Below, in pieces: positions 1-8,921 of a stretch of 64,000 nt of DNA. The notes beneath the pieces are model-generated. The model was given only the letters and a program-made list of their open reading frames with translations. It was not told where the DNA came from and did no database searches. A program made the translations under genes and the position numbers. This DNA comes from Laedolimicola ammoniilytica (lineage in GTDB: Bacteria; Bacillota; Clostridia; Lachnospirales; Lachnospiraceae), in the NCBI RefSeq assembly GCF_025567165.1, contig NZ_JAOQKC010000006.1:124001-188000 (forward strand), read 5' to 3'. Within the stretch, counting starts at the first letter, position 1, and each line of letters starts with the position of its first letter.

Positions 1-2033
1 AAGTCTGTTCGCAGCATCTGGAATTCCTCTTTTGTTTCCGCATCCCAGGCTTTGTATCCCTTATAGAGTAAAATCGGTACCTCCAGCACCGTCTCCTCTG
101 ATTCCGTATTCTTACAGGTCACCCGGATCTTATTGTACTGCTTTTGAAAGCTTTCTATTTCCACGCCATTTCCCCGGGGCTCCAGCGGATGAAAGGCTTC
201 CTCCTCATCCAGCTCAATATCCGCCGGAAGATACTCTCCACCCGACACATAATAGGTGGCATCCCGTTCCTCGTGGCACTCTTCCACCTCCGCCGTCTCC
301 ATAAAGGTAAAAAGCGTATATCCGCTCCCCAGAAGCGTGAAGGTCACCAGCAGACCAGTACACAGACGCACCAGCTTCTGCCTTCCTTGCTTTTTCAGGT
401 ATGCCAGCGCCGCGCAGACACCCACGGTCAGGGACAGAGTTCCCATACCCAGCAGCCGCCAGGGGAATTGCAGGGTAGACAGGAAATGGAATCCCGCATT
501 TTCCAGAAAATCCCATGGAAAATATTTTGTCGCGCCATACAGGGTCAGCAACGCAAACCCCAGGTTCAACGCCAGAAGCTTCCGTTCCTCCTTATCCCTT
601 CTGCAGACGATAAGGGTCAGTGCAAGAATCAAAAAAGCCAGCTGCATGGCCAATCCGATTCCCAGCGGCAGCTCGCCCTGGATGCCGTTCGGCCAGATCC
701 CGGTTCCATGCTGCCAGATCCGGAAAAGCTCTCCCACAGTCAAGCCATTTTCCTGAATCCCACTGCCGGACAGAATTCCCACTGTAATGTTCATCTTCTC
801 ATGGAGCATCTCGTCCAAAAAGGGAATCAGAAACCATAAATTCAGAAGCAGCGCCAGCACCACAGCCTTTATGAGGGCCAGAAAGGTCTCCTTCTGAAAG
901 ATCCGGCGGATCATCACGAGACAGAGCACGCCGGCCAGCATGGCCGCCATTTCCGTGGAGAGCATATGGGTCTCCAGAAGCCCGGTAACCCCCATGGCCA
1001 GCGCCATCCAGTTCTTTTTCCCGCTGTAATCACTGAATATGGACCAGAAGCCGTAGAGCGCCAGCGGCAGAAAAGCCATGGCACTGTATTCGCCCAGAGC
1101 CGCCCTGGTATACACATTCGCCAGACGATAAGCCGACAGCGTATACAGGAAGCTGCCAAGACTTGCCATCCGCACGTCTCCCAGTATCCGCTTCAGGCAG
1201 TAAAAGGTCAGTGCCGCTGTAAATCCGTTGACTGCCAGTACATACCCTTCGTAGACCTCCTGCACACTGAAACCGAGCATCCGGAAAACTCCGGGCACAT
1301 AGAGCAGAGCGTCCCCATAAAACAGGGATACCGGGTACCCGTAACCATGAAGCCAGTTGGGCTGAATCCGCACCGGGAGTTGGCCGGAGGCAAGCCCCTG
1401 CCATACGCCCTCTATCCGAAGGAAATGGAAACCGCTGTCATGGCCGATGTAGACACCCCGGGACAGAAGTGGGATGGACGCCAGAAATACCGTCACAAGC
1501 AGTTGATATCCAGTCCGCCGCTTCTCCCGGGTATCCAGCCTTCCGCCCGGCCCGAAAAACCGCAAGAAAATCCCCAGCGCCAGGCAAAAGAGAACTGCCT
1601 GCGCTAGCTCCCGCGTTCTTCCCTGGATGCTCTCCTTCACAGTCACTTTCGACACAGAGAACCCGTTATAGCCCTGATAAGCGGTTCGAATCGTCACATC
1701 CGGCACATCTGCCGATACCCAGACCTGGAAGCTTTCCTCTGTCTTCCCCCGTTCCAGCAGGATCGCATCGGAACCTACTTTCCCGGATCGGGTATCAGAC
1801 TTCGCGAAAATCGTATTTTCCGTGCCCTCCGCCTGATACTCCACCGTCACCTCGTAGACGCCCCGGGACAGGGCAAGCGGTTTGCCAAGGGTCGCCTCCT
1901 TCACTTCCCCTTCCGTGACGTGCAGGTTTACCCCCATCTCATAAGTTACTCTTTTCCTCAGAAAGCTGGACGCCGCCATGAGAAGCAGCACCGCACATAA
2001 AAATCCGTAAGCCCCCCAGATTTTCTTTTTCAT
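1..2033 (-). CDS. Large polytopic membrane protein, YfhO/GT-C-like, C-terminus cut by window edge
   Basis: An open frame runs from an ATG at 2031-2033 to the left window edge without a stop, giving at least 677 residues. An N-terminal hydrophobic segment (MKKKIWGAYGFLCAVLLLMA) is followed by about 150 soluble residues resembling a beta domain, then many membrane spans and a C-terminal soluble part. A GHDSGFHF motif near residue 196 and the loop after it resemble YfhO and other GT-C-like membrane proteins thought to transfer sugars from lipid carriers on the outer membrane face. It follows two GT-C-like genes in the same direction, 31 bp after the nearer one, so it is probably the last visible gene of a polysaccharide or glycolipid operon. 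Substrate is unknown. The upstream AGAGG is 12 bases from the ATG, so the start is reasonable but not certain. Confidence 0.72.
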   Translation of the reverse strand, partial: MKKKIWGAYGFLCAVLLLMAASSFLRKRVTYEMGVNLHVTEGEVKEATLGKPLALSRGVYEVTVEYQAEGTENTIFAKSDTRSGKVGSDAILLERGKTEESFQVWVSADVPDVTIRTAYQGYNGFSVSKVTVKESIQGRTRELAQAVLFCLALGIFLRFFGPGGRLDTREKRRTGYQLLVTVFLASIPLLSRGVYIGHDSGFHFLRIEGVWQGLASGQLPVRIQPNWLHGYGYPVSLFYGDALLYVPGVFRMLGFSVQEVYEGYVLAVNGFTAALTFYCLKRILGDVRMASLGSFLYTLSAYRLANVYTRAALGEYSAMAFLPLALYGFWSIFSDYSGKKNWMALAMGVTGLLETHMLSTEMAAMLAGVLCLVMIRRIFQKETFLALIKAVVLALLLNLWFLIPFLDEMLHEKMNITVGILSGSGIQENGLTVGELFRIWQHGTGIWPNGIQGELPLGIGLAMQLAFLILALTLIVCRRDKEERKLLALNLGFALLTLYGATKYFPWDFLENAGFHFLSTLQFPWRLLGMGTLSLTVGVCAALAYLKKQGRQKLVRLCTGLLVTFTLLGSGYTLFTFMETAEVEECHEERDATYYVSGGEYLPADIELDEEEAFHPLEPRGNGVEIESFQKQYNKIRVTCKNTESEETVLEVPILLYKGYKAWDAETKEEFQMLRTD

Positions 2034-2064
2034 AGGCAGTTTTTTCCTCTTTCCGCTCTCGAAA

Positions 2065-3630
2065 TTATCGAAGCTTCGCCAGGTAGATATGATACCGGTC
2101 AAATTCATCCAGCGGCTGCATTTCCACCGCTCCTACGGTCTTGCTGATATAGTCTGTGATCTCCTCGTTGAGCTCGGAATCTCCCACATAGACCACCACC
2201 TGATCCGCGTCTGCAAACTTCTCCATGGCCGCCGGGATATCCTCGGTGATCGCCGCGTAGGAGATACAGTAAAAGCCCTTGTATTCCTGCAAAAGCTGTA
2301 TCACGCCGTAATATTCCCACCAGTTATATTCCCGGTCGATATAGACGCAGTAAGTATCCCCGTACTCCTCCGCCAGAGCCTGATGCTTCTGAAAATCCGC
2401 ATATGCATATCCGGGCGCTCCCTGGGCCAGCTTTCCGGCTGTGGCCGCCAGAAATACCGCACTGCAGACCGCCAGCGCCCGGCCGGGGCGAATCAGCTTT
2501 CCCAGCAGCCACGCAAAGCCGCCCACTGCAATCAGATACACAAAAGCATAGACCGGCATCAGATAGCGGTCCGTCATATACGGCGCAATCTTGGTCACCA
2601 TCAGAAAATAACATAGGGTCATAAATACCACCGGATACAGCCTGTCCAGCTCCTTCCACGGGAAGCTTCTATGCTTTATCAGATACACGATCAAAAGCAG
2701 AACCGCCAGCGTCAGGATCGCGAACAGCCAGCCCCCGAACAGCTGATCATTCAGAATTTTCACCATGGTCTTCAGACTGCCGCCGAAGCCGGACAGCTTC
2801 ACCAAATTATTTCTGGCTCCCTCTCCCCGGTAATCATTGAAGATATGCTGCCACATGGTTGGGAAAATGGCCAGGGCCGCCACCGCGGAGAGCTCCAGGG
2901 TCACATGGTAGCCGCACTCCTCCTTCCACCGCTTCTGCATCCAGAATTTTACAAAATACCAAACGGCCAGAAAGCAGGCTGGAAGGATAAAATAATAGTG
3001 GGTCAGGACGCCGCATACAAGCGTAATTCCCAAAAGCAGAAAGGTCTTCCAGGTCAGCTCCCGCTTTTCCACCAACCGCTGATATACATACACATGGGCC
3101 AGCAGCAGAAATGCGAACATGGCGTACATCCGCACAAACAGAATCATATTCATGGCTCCATAGCTGATTCCGAACAAGGCACTCACCAGAAGCCCGATCC
3201 TGCGGCTTCCAAAAATCCCCTTCGTCACCAGGTAGAGCAGAATCGTACTGCCCCACAGAAAGCACAGGTTCAGTCCCACTCCAGCCGGAATGGACAGCTT
3301 CCCGGGTACCAGAGAAGAGAGGGTGTGCATCAGAAAATAGTAAAAAGGCGGATGTACGTCCGCCTCCTGATTTCGATAAGGAATGGCGTAATCAAAAGCA
3401 TGTCCTTCGGTCACCGTGGACTGGGAGAGAAACCAGTCCCGGTCCAGCCATTCATTTAAGGGCATATCAAATGCCTGAATTTCGGCATTGTTGGAAGAAG
3501 TGTAGGTAAACAGCTCGTCACACATCAGATACGTTTTCTGTCTTCCGTACTGCCATCCCAGAAGAAGCTCCAGCAGGCAGACTGCCAGAAGGAGCCCGCA
3601 GATCAGCAACGTCTTCTTTTTTTCTGTCAT
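2065..3630 (-). CDS. GT-C-fold membrane glycosyltransferase
   Basis: About 521 residues with roughly ten hydrophobic segments and a soluble C-terminal tail. The first extracytoplasmic loop (CDELFTYTSSNN, then DVHPPFYYFLMH) has the acidic residue and DxHPP-type motif typical of GT-C enzymes such as the ArnT/PMT class, which move a sugar from a polyprenyl-phosphate donor outside the membrane. I chose the ATG at 3628-3630 because GGAAAGGAAG lies just upstream; an in-frame ATG ten codons earlier has no comparable site. The gene begins about 30 bp after the stop of the next GT-C-like gene, so they are probably co-transcribed. Acceptor and sugar cannot be read from the sequence. Confidence 0.8.
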   Translation of the reverse strand: MTEKKKTLLICGLLLAVCLLELLLGWQYGRQKTYLMCDELFTYTSSNNAEIQAFDMPLNEWLDRDWFLSQSTVTEGHAFDYAIPYRNQEADVHPPFYYFLMHTLSSLVPGKLSIPAGVGLNLCFLWGSTILLYLVTKGIFGSRRIGLLVSALFGISYGAMNMILFVRMYAMFAFLLLAHVYVYQRLVEKRELTWKTFLLLGITLVCGVLTHYYFILPACFLAVWYFVKFWMQKRWKEECGYHVTLELSAVAALAIFPTMWQHIFNDYRGEGARNNLVKLSGFGGSLKTMVKILNDQLFGGWLFAILTLAVLLLIVYLIKHRSFPWKELDRLYPVVFMTLCYFLMVTKIAPYMTDRYLMPVYAFVYLIAVGGFAWLLGKLIRPGRALAVCSAVFLAATAGKLAQGAPGYAYADFQKHQALAEEYGDTYCVYIDREYNWWEYYGVIQLLQEYKGFYCISYAAITEDIPAAMEKFADADQVVVYVGDSELNEEITDYISKTVGAVEMQPLDEFDRYHIYLAKLR

Positions 3631-3663
3631 AATTTCTTCCTTTCCATAACTCATTTTCACAGG

Positions 3664-5127
3664 CTACTTTCTAAGTAGCAGTCGGTTCCGGATCGCCTGC
3701 ATGGCGTCCAGCCCCAGCAGAATAAATACCGGCACAAAATTCACCAGATACCGGGAGCGGGTCTCCCAGATCAGCAGAAACAGGAAAATGCCGAATACCG
3801 ACAGCTGCATGGCCTGAATTTTCCTGATTCTTCCTTTTTCCATAAAATTCCGCAGAAGAGACAGAAGAATTCCGCCCAGAAGCAACAGCTGCACGGCGTT
3901 GCAGTAACGGTATGTATAGGAATAGTTTTTTCCATAATACAGCACCCAGTCGTGCAGCCAGCTCTCTTTCAGCGGATCCCGCTGTAGCTTCTCAGGCGCG
4001 AAATAGACGCCGTCGCCCCAGGTAAACACCACTTTTTCCCGCAGATGCGCCAGCATCCCGGATGCGCCGTATTCCTCCAGCTTCTGCCGGATAAACAGCC
4101 GATCCACCGCCTCTTTTTCCGCCTTTCCCTCGGTGGAAGCCGTCATCCAGTAGACGTCCGCATTGTAACCGCCGCTGTCCACCAGTCCCAGCGCCACCCA
4201 GTGCTCCATGGGAAATTCATTGCGATAGGATTCCTCCGCGCTCAGGCCTGAGAACTTCGCTGGAACCACCGTCAGGAAACCCACCAAGGCCAGGAAAGGC
4301 AGGGTCAAAAGCAGGCTCCGGATCAACCGTTCCCTCAGACTGTCCCTGCACAGCCACAGGTAAATGAGCAGGGCGATGAAAATCACGCCCAGACTTCCTT
4401 TTATCTTGTAACCCGCCGCCAGAATCACGCCGGTCAGAAGCAGAAACCGGCGATCCTTCTCCCGGAACTGATAGGACCACAAAGTCCCCGTCACAAAGGG
4501 CAGGGCAAAGGTATCCGTATAGAAAATCGGCGTATGCATGTAAAAGGGCAGGAAAAACAGACAGAGTAACATTCCGAAAGCCCCGTACCGGACACCGTAC
4601 AGTCGCCGGGCCAGCTGCCAGAAAAAGAACAGCCCCAGCAGAATCAATCCCACATTCAGCAGGATACCCAGCGTAATATAGGAACAGAAGCCCCCGAACA
4701 GCTTAAAAATACCGGCCAGAAACATGCAGACCGCCACGTTGTTCGGGTAGGTAGTGAAATACCAGCTGCTGTTGTCTGAGAAGCAACCATCTTCCGCCAG
4801 CTCCACCGCCCCCTGGTAGACCGATCCGAAATCCCAGCCCGGGTACACTTCAAGCTCAAAGGCCGCATACAGAAGTCCCGCCGCCATCAGTACGAAAATT
4901 CCCGCTGTCACCCCCGTAAAAAACCTCTCCTTCTCCCACAGGGAACCCAGAAGCTTTTTTGCGGACAGCAGCACCAGAAGGAGCAAAAGCCCCAGCACAC
5001 CGGCCAGTGCGCCGATCTGTCTGCTCTGCTTCAGATCCGCAGCGCACACCGCCATCACCGCCAGCCAGATCAGCGCAAAGACGCCGGAAAACAGTACTAT
5101 ACATGCTCTTTGTATCTTATCCGTCAT
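3664..5127 (-). CDS. GT-C-like polytopic membrane protein
   Basis: About 487 residues, strongly hydrophobic, with about twelve predicted membrane spans. A large loop near residues 80-125 (YPGWDFGSVYQGAVELAEDG) is like the first extracytoplasmic loop of GT-C mannosyl- or glucosyltransferases, where an Asp is catalytic. A second soluble loop lies around residues 290-380. The start overlaps the end of the upstream polymerase-like gene. Of two in-frame ATGs, the one at 5125-5127 sits six bases after GAGG and is preferred over the one two codons earlier, which abuts the GAGG. The tight overlap indicates translational coupling in the first polysaccharide operon. The exact reaction is not recognisable. 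Confidence 0.75.
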   Translation of the reverse strand: MTDKIQRACIVLFSGVFALIWLAVMAVCAADLKQSRQIGALAGVLGLLLLLVLLSAKKLLGSLWEKERFFTGVTAGIFVLMAAGLLYAAFELEVYPGWDFGSVYQGAVELAEDGCFSDNSSWYFTTYPNNVAVCMFLAGIFKLFGGFCSYITLGILLNVGLILLGLFFFWQLARRLYGVRYGAFGMLLCLFFLPFYMHTPIFYTDTFALPFVTGTLWSYQFREKDRRFLLLTGVILAAGYKIKGSLGVIFIALLIYLWLCRDSLRERLIRSLLLTLPFLALVGFLTVVPAKFSGLSAEESYRNEFPMEHWVALGLVDSGGYNADVYWMTASTEGKAEKEAVDRLFIRQKLEEYGASGMLAHLREKVVFTWGDGVYFAPEKLQRDPLKESWLHDWVLYYGKNYSYTYRYCNAVQLLLLGGILLSLLRNFMEKGRIRKIQAMQLSVFGIFLFLLIWETRSRYLVNFVPVFILLGLDAMQAIRNRLLLRK

Positions 5128-6301
5128 ATCCATCCTCTTTTTTGTAAATACATACCAGCCAGATCACGAACAGGAACATGCCCATCTCGTAATTCAGCAA
5201 TGCGTAATCCATATTCATCAGCACGAAGACGCCCAGAACCAGGCTTGTTCCCAGAAAACTCCTGCTTTTGTAAAGGGCGTAAATCAGCACTGCCAGCATC
5301 AGCAGCAGAAAACACAGGCCCACCGGAACCGAGAACCGCAGCATGGCGTTCAGGAAAATATTGTGGCAGTTGTTGGTGGACCAGCCTGACCGCACCTCAA
5401 AGAGCCGTTCCCCGAACTGAAAGCCCCAGCCGCCCGGACACTGGCGAATCTCCCTGAGAGCCCCGGCCCAGATCTGGTTCCGGTCTCCCATGGAGAAAAT
5501 ATTCCGTTCCTTTAAAAGCAGCTTTCCGGCCACGCCGCCTACTGCCGCCACCCCGACGATCCCCAGCAGATGGATTTTTCGGAAATGAAACCGTTTCCAG
5601 TCCACCTGATCCAGGAAACCGCCCAGAAGCACCAACGCCGCCGCGCCGAAGCCGGTCCAGGAATGGGACAGGAACATGGCTGTCAACAGCACCGCCACGC
5701 TTCCGAAGAACATCCATTTTCTCCGGAACAGACCGCGGAAATGTACCACAGCAGCCAGAAACAGGGTCAGCATCAGCGCATAGTCGCTCTTGTGGCTGTA
5801 GAGCCAGTAATGACGGAACTCATAGTAATCCGCTGGCAGCTGGCCGAAATAGAACCGGTTATTGCAGATCAGGAAACTAGTGTAGCCCGCAAAGAAATAC
5901 ACGATGCTGAGGAGATTCGACACCACCGCGCACCCCAGAAAAAACCGGATCAGATTCTCCGGCTTCTCTCCCAACGGTTCCTCCTGCATGCAGAGCACCA
6001 GAAGAAAGAGGAAAGCCACCGTATCGTCGATCTGTTCGCCGAACCAGTGCAGTTCCCGCACATTGAACCAGAGAGACAGGATATTGTAGATCAGCAGTCC
6101 TCCCACGAGGCACAGCGCAAACACCTGTTTTTTCTTCCATCCTCCCTTTATGGCGCAGGCAGCCATCCACAGCAGCAGCGCCCCGTAGGCCGCGGTGAAG
6201 ACCGCGTAATATTCCATCTTATAGTCCTCTGAAAAGGTACTCCAGAATGCCGGAAAGAACAGACTGAACACCATAAACAACTTTAAAAAGAAGGTTTTCA
6301 T
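5117..6301 (-). CDS. O-antigen ligase / Wzy-like polysaccharide polymerase
   Basis: About 394 residues with around eleven membrane spans and a large extracytoplasmic loop in the second half. That loop holds the pattern seen in the O-antigen ligase/Wzy_C family: RNQIWAGALREI, then GWGFQFGERLFE, then CHNIFLNAMLRF. Such proteins join polysaccharide units or ligate them to an acceptor outside the membrane. The ATG at 6299-6301 is eight bases after GGGAG; the longer frame starting at a GTG lacks a site. It is the first gene of a four-gene minus-strand run and diverges from the sugar transferase that probably starts the same chain. Polymerase and ligase cannot be separated by sequence alone. Confidence 0.8.
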   Translation of the reverse strand: MKTFFLKLFMVFSLFFPAFWSTFSEDYKMEYYAVFTAAYGALLLWMAACAIKGGWKKKQVFALCLVGGLLIYNILSLWFNVRELHWFGEQIDDTVAFLFLLVLCMQEEPLGEKPENLIRFFLGCAVVSNLLSIVYFFAGYTSFLICNNRFYFGQLPADYYEFRHYWLYSHKSDYALMLTLFLAAVVHFRGLFRRKWMFFGSVAVLLTAMFLSHSWTGFGAAALVLLGGFLDQVDWKRFHFRKIHLLGIVGVAAVGGVAGKLLLKERNIFSMGDRNQIWAGALREIRQCPGGWGFQFGERLFEVRSGWSTNNCHNIFLNAMLRFSVPVGLCFLLLMLAVLIYALYKSRSFLGTSLVLGVFVLMNMDYALLNYEMGMFLFVIWLVCIYKKEDGYDG

Positions 6302-6342
6302 CTTATAAGCTCCCACTTCTGTACGAAATCAAGTATCTGGAT

Positions 6343-6372
6343 ATTATACACCAATCACTTATTGTTTGACAA
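6343..6372 (-). promoter_or_regulatory. Promoter for the first polysaccharide operon (minus strand)
   Basis: Read on the minus strand, TTGTCA (6367-6372) and TATAAT (6343-6348) are separated by 18 bases. It drives the polymerase-like gene, whose ATG is about 40 bases downstream. The -35 hexamer overlaps that of the divergent plus-strand promoter. Confidence 0.6.
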
Positions 6373-6394
6373 GCAATCCCAAATCTTTTATGAT
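6366..6394 (+). promoter_or_regulatory. Promoter for the sugar transferase gene
   Basis: TTGACA at 6366-6371 and TATGAT at 6389-6394 with a 17-base spacer, a near-consensus housekeeping promoter about 40 bases before the sugar transferase start. It shares its -35 region with the divergent operon promoter. Confidence 0.72.
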
Positions 6395-6435
6395 ATTTAT
6401 CAGGATAGAAAATAAACTGCGAGGAATCTGCGATT

Positions 6436-7857
6436 ATGTCAAATATCAGCCAAAAACAACGGCTTATTCAAAATTATACCCTGCTTGGTCTGGAATGCCT
6501 GTGCATCATCCTTTCCTTTACTCTGGCCGTTCTGACCCGGGGACTGGAGGAGAGCTACCTGAGCTTTTCCCGGACCTACATCACTATGCTGGCCTGCATC
6601 CTGTTCTTCCATCTGCTTTCCTATTATATGTTCGACTGGAACACGAATATCTTCAAGCGGGGCTATTATGTGGAACTCATCGCCGTTCTCAAATACAACA
6701 GCGTGCTGATTCTGATGCTCAGCTTCTTCCTCTATGTGAGCAAGATGTCGGAGGATTTTTCCCGGCTGGTCTTCGTCTATTTCTTTGCCTACAATATTCT
6801 GCTGACCTATCTGGGACACCTGCTGCTTAAGAAGTACTTTACCTCCGTATATCGGGTCAGCTCCAGCAGCAATAAGGTCTTTGTCATCACTACCTCCGAC
6901 TACGCCGACGATATCCTCGGCCGGATGCTGAACTCTTCTGAATGGAGCTATGAGGTCACGGGTCTGGCACTTCTCGATCGAATAGAAGAAGGCGGGACCG
7001 TCCTGGGGATCCCGGTCATCGCCCACGGGGACGATCTCTTTGAGCAGTTCAAGACCCGGGTAGTGGACGAGGTTTTCATCCACCTTCCTGATTATTCTAA
7101 ATCGACCATTGAAGAACTGATCGTAAAATTCGAGAGCATGGGCATCACCGTCCATGTGAATATCGACTACTTCAACAATGTCATGGCCCATAAGACCACC
7201 GAGCTCTTTGCCGGCTTTACGGTGCTGTCCTACGAGGCCAGCGTCTTCGATTACCGGCGGCTCTTCATTAAGCGGATTATTGATATCATCGGCTCCCTGG
7301 TGGGGCTGGCGATTACGCTGGTTCTGACGCCTTTCATTGCCCTGGCCATCAAGCTGGACTCCCCGGGGCCTGTCTTCTTCGCACAGAAGCGCGTGGGTAA
7401 GAACGGCCGGTATTTCAAGCTCTACAAGTTCCGTTCCATGTACATCGACGCGGAGGCCCGCAAAAAGGAGCTCATGGCCCAGAATGAAATGGACGGCCCC
7501 ATGTTCAAGGTGGAGCACGATCCCCGGATTACGAAGGTCGGCGCTTTTCTCCGGAAAACCAGCCTGGACGAGCTGCCACAGTTTTACAATATTCTGATTG
7601 GCAATATGAGCCTGGTGGGAACCCGACCGCCTACCATCGACGAATTCAAACAGTACGATCTGTATTACCGCAGACGTCTGAGCATTAAGCCGGGACTGAC
7701 CGGCCTGTGGCAGGTCAGCGGCCGGAGCGATATCACGGACTTCAAGGAAGTGGTAAAGCTGGATTTGGAATATATTGACAATTGGTCGCTGTCATCTGAT
7801 ATTCGCATTCTGCTGATGACCGTCTGGGTGGTCATCATGAAAAAGGGGGCGCGCTGA
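6436..7857 (+). CDS. Polyprenyl-phosphate sugar-1-phosphate transferase (initiating transferase, WbaP/PssY class)
   Basis: 473 residues. Four N-terminal membrane spans precede a Rossmann-like CoA-binding-type domain (around 140-240), a re-entrant or fifth hydrophobic segment near 285, and the catalytic bacterial sugar transferase domain. Family motifs are clear: KRIIDIIGS, LDSPGPVFFAQKRVG, YKFRSMY, TSLDELPQF, GTRPPTIDE and KPGLTGLWQVSGR. Members move a sugar-1-phosphate from a UDP-sugar onto undecaprenyl phosphate on the cytoplasmic face, the first step in making capsule or exopolysaccharide. AGGA lies ten bases before the ATG. The gene has its own promoter and ends in a terminator shared with the convergent kinase gene. 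The sugar (Glc, Gal or a modified sugar) cannot be inferred. Confidence 0.93.
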   Translation: MSNISQKQRLIQNYTLLGLECLCIILSFTLAVLTRGLEESYLSFSRTYITMLACILFFHLLSYYMFDWNTNIFKRGYYVELIAVLKYNSVLILMLSFFLYVSKMSEDFSRLVFVYFFAYNILLTYLGHLLLKKYFTSVYRVSSSSNKVFVITTSDYADDILGRMLNSSEWSYEVTGLALLDRIEEGGTVLGIPVIAHGDDLFEQFKTRVVDEVFIHLPDYSKSTIEELIVKFESMGITVHVNIDYFNNVMAHKTTELFAGFTVLSYEASVFDYRRLFIKRIIDIIGSLVGLAITLVLTPFIALAIKLDSPGPVFFAQKRVGKNGRYFKLYKFRSMYIDAEARKKELMAQNEMDGPMFKVEHDPRITKVGAFLRKTSLDELPQFYNILIGNMSLVGTRPPTIDEFKQYDLYYRRRLSIKPGLTGLWQVSGRSDITDFKEVVKLDLEYIDNWSLSSDIRILLMTVWVVIMKKGAR

Positions 7858-7874
7858 CAACAGCGGCCCCTTTT
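7841..7874. terminator. Bidirectional terminator overlapping the sugar transferase stop codon
   Basis: AAAAGGGG and CGCTG on the left pair with CAGCG and CCCCTTTT on the right around a small internal loop and an ACAA loop. The TGA stop lies inside the structure. The flanking A and T runs let it act for both convergent genes. Confidence 0.7.
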
Positions 7875-7889
7875 CTGAATTCTTCTTTT

Positions 7890-8831
7890 CTATTCTGCTT
7901 CCCGGATAATGGTTCCGGTCTTCTCGTGCAATGCATCCTTCGCCCTGGCCAGATCCGCGATCACGGCCACACGGCCCGGACGGCCTGACACAAAGGAGGC
8001 TCCCGCTGCCATCTTCGGCAGTACGGACGCCCGCGGGAACTGTCCTGCTGCCGCGTAGGTCTCAACCTCCTCCGGCGTTACTACGTCCAGCTCCTTCTCC
8101 CGTTCTGTCCCATAATTAATGCAAATCTTATTTTCCCCGGTCAGGATCATCAGCATGTCCGCGTCCAGAAGCTCCGCCAGCTTGCCGCTTGCGTAGTCCT
8201 TCTCGATGACGGCGCTGGCTCCCTTTAAGTGGCCGCGCTGGCGAAGCACCGGAATTCCGCCGCCTCCACAGGCGATGACCACCTGATCCGCATTCAAAAG
8301 CACGCGGATAGCGTCGATTTCCACGATATCCGTGGGCTTCGGAGCCGCAACCACACGGCGGAAGCCCTTTCCTTCTTCCTCCACTACGAAGTTGCCCTTC
8401 TCTTCCTCTGCTTCAGCCTCTTCTCTGGTCATATAGCGGCCGATGACCTTGATGGGCTCCGCAAATGCATCGTCGTAAGGATCTACCACCACCTGGGTAA
8501 TGATGGTGCTGACGGTCTTCGGAATGCCTCTGCCCAGAAGCTCCTCACGGATGGCATTCTGCAGATCGTATCCGATATAACCCTGGCTCATAGCCGAGCA
8601 GACCGACATGGGCGCGAAAGTGTAATCCTCGTGTTCTTTTCCGAACTCATTGAGAGCCGTGTGAATCATGCCCACCTGGGGCGCGTTACTGTGGCTGATG
8701 GCTACCTGACAGCCCTCCTCCACCAGATCCGCAATGGCTTTCGCCGCACTTTTTACCGCTACCTTCTGCTCCGGCAGCGTGGTACCCAGCGCTTTATGTC
8801 CCAAAGCAACTACTACTTTTTTCTTTTCCAT
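7890..8831 (-). CDS. Carbamate kinase-like protein, YqeA/ArcC family with altered substrate loops
   Basis: 313 residues, full length for the amino-acid kinase fold family. The phosphate- and nucleotide-site signatures are kept: GKGFRRVVAAPKP, ACGGGGIPV, IEKDYASGKLAELL, and a C-terminal LPKM...GRVAVI segment. Two glycine-rich loops that hold carbamate in classical enzymes differ: GGNAL is GHKAL near residue 11, and THGNGPQVG is SHSNAPQVG near residue 47. Classical members interconvert carbamoyl phosphate plus ADP with carbamate plus ATP in arginine, agmatine, purine or allantoin fermentation. No ornithine carbamoyltransferase, deiminase or other partner is adjacent; it appears monocistronic with its own promoter. 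Either it is a clostridial subfamily of carbamate kinase or the substrate has shifted. Confidence 0.85.
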   Translation of the reverse strand: MEKKKVVVALGHKALGTTLPEQKVAVKSAAKAIADLVEEGCQVAISHSNAPQVGMIHTALNEFGKEHEDYTFAPMSVCSAMSQGYIGYDLQNAIREELLGRGIPKTVSTIITQVVVDPYDDAFAEPIKVIGRYMTREEAEAEEEKGNFVVEEEGKGFRRVVAAPKPTDIVEIDAIRVLLNADQVVIACGGGGIPVLRQRGHLKGASAVIEKDYASGKLAELLDADMLMILTGENKICINYGTEREKELDVVTPEEVETYAAAGQFPRASVLPKMAAGASFVSGRPGRVAVIADLARAKDALHEKTGTIIREAE

Positions 8832-8867
8832 AATCCGTTACCTCGCTGTATTTAAACTGTTAGAATT

Positions 8868-8896
8868 ATTATAGTTGTTTTATCTGTAAAAAGCAA
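8868..8896 (-). promoter_or_regulatory. Promoter of the carbamate kinase-like gene
   Basis: On the minus strand TTGCTT (8891-8896) and a perfect TATAAT (8868-8873) are 17 bases apart, about 37 bases upstream of the start codon. Confidence 0.7.
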
Positions 8897-8921
8897 TGTC
8901 AAATAGCTTTCCCGTAAAATT

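Noticed and set aside
144..1918. Several plus-strand frames in the first 2 kb
   Set aside because: The minus strand has one uninterrupted 677-codon frame with signal-like N-terminus and membrane spans; the plus-strand frames are fragments without family resemblance.
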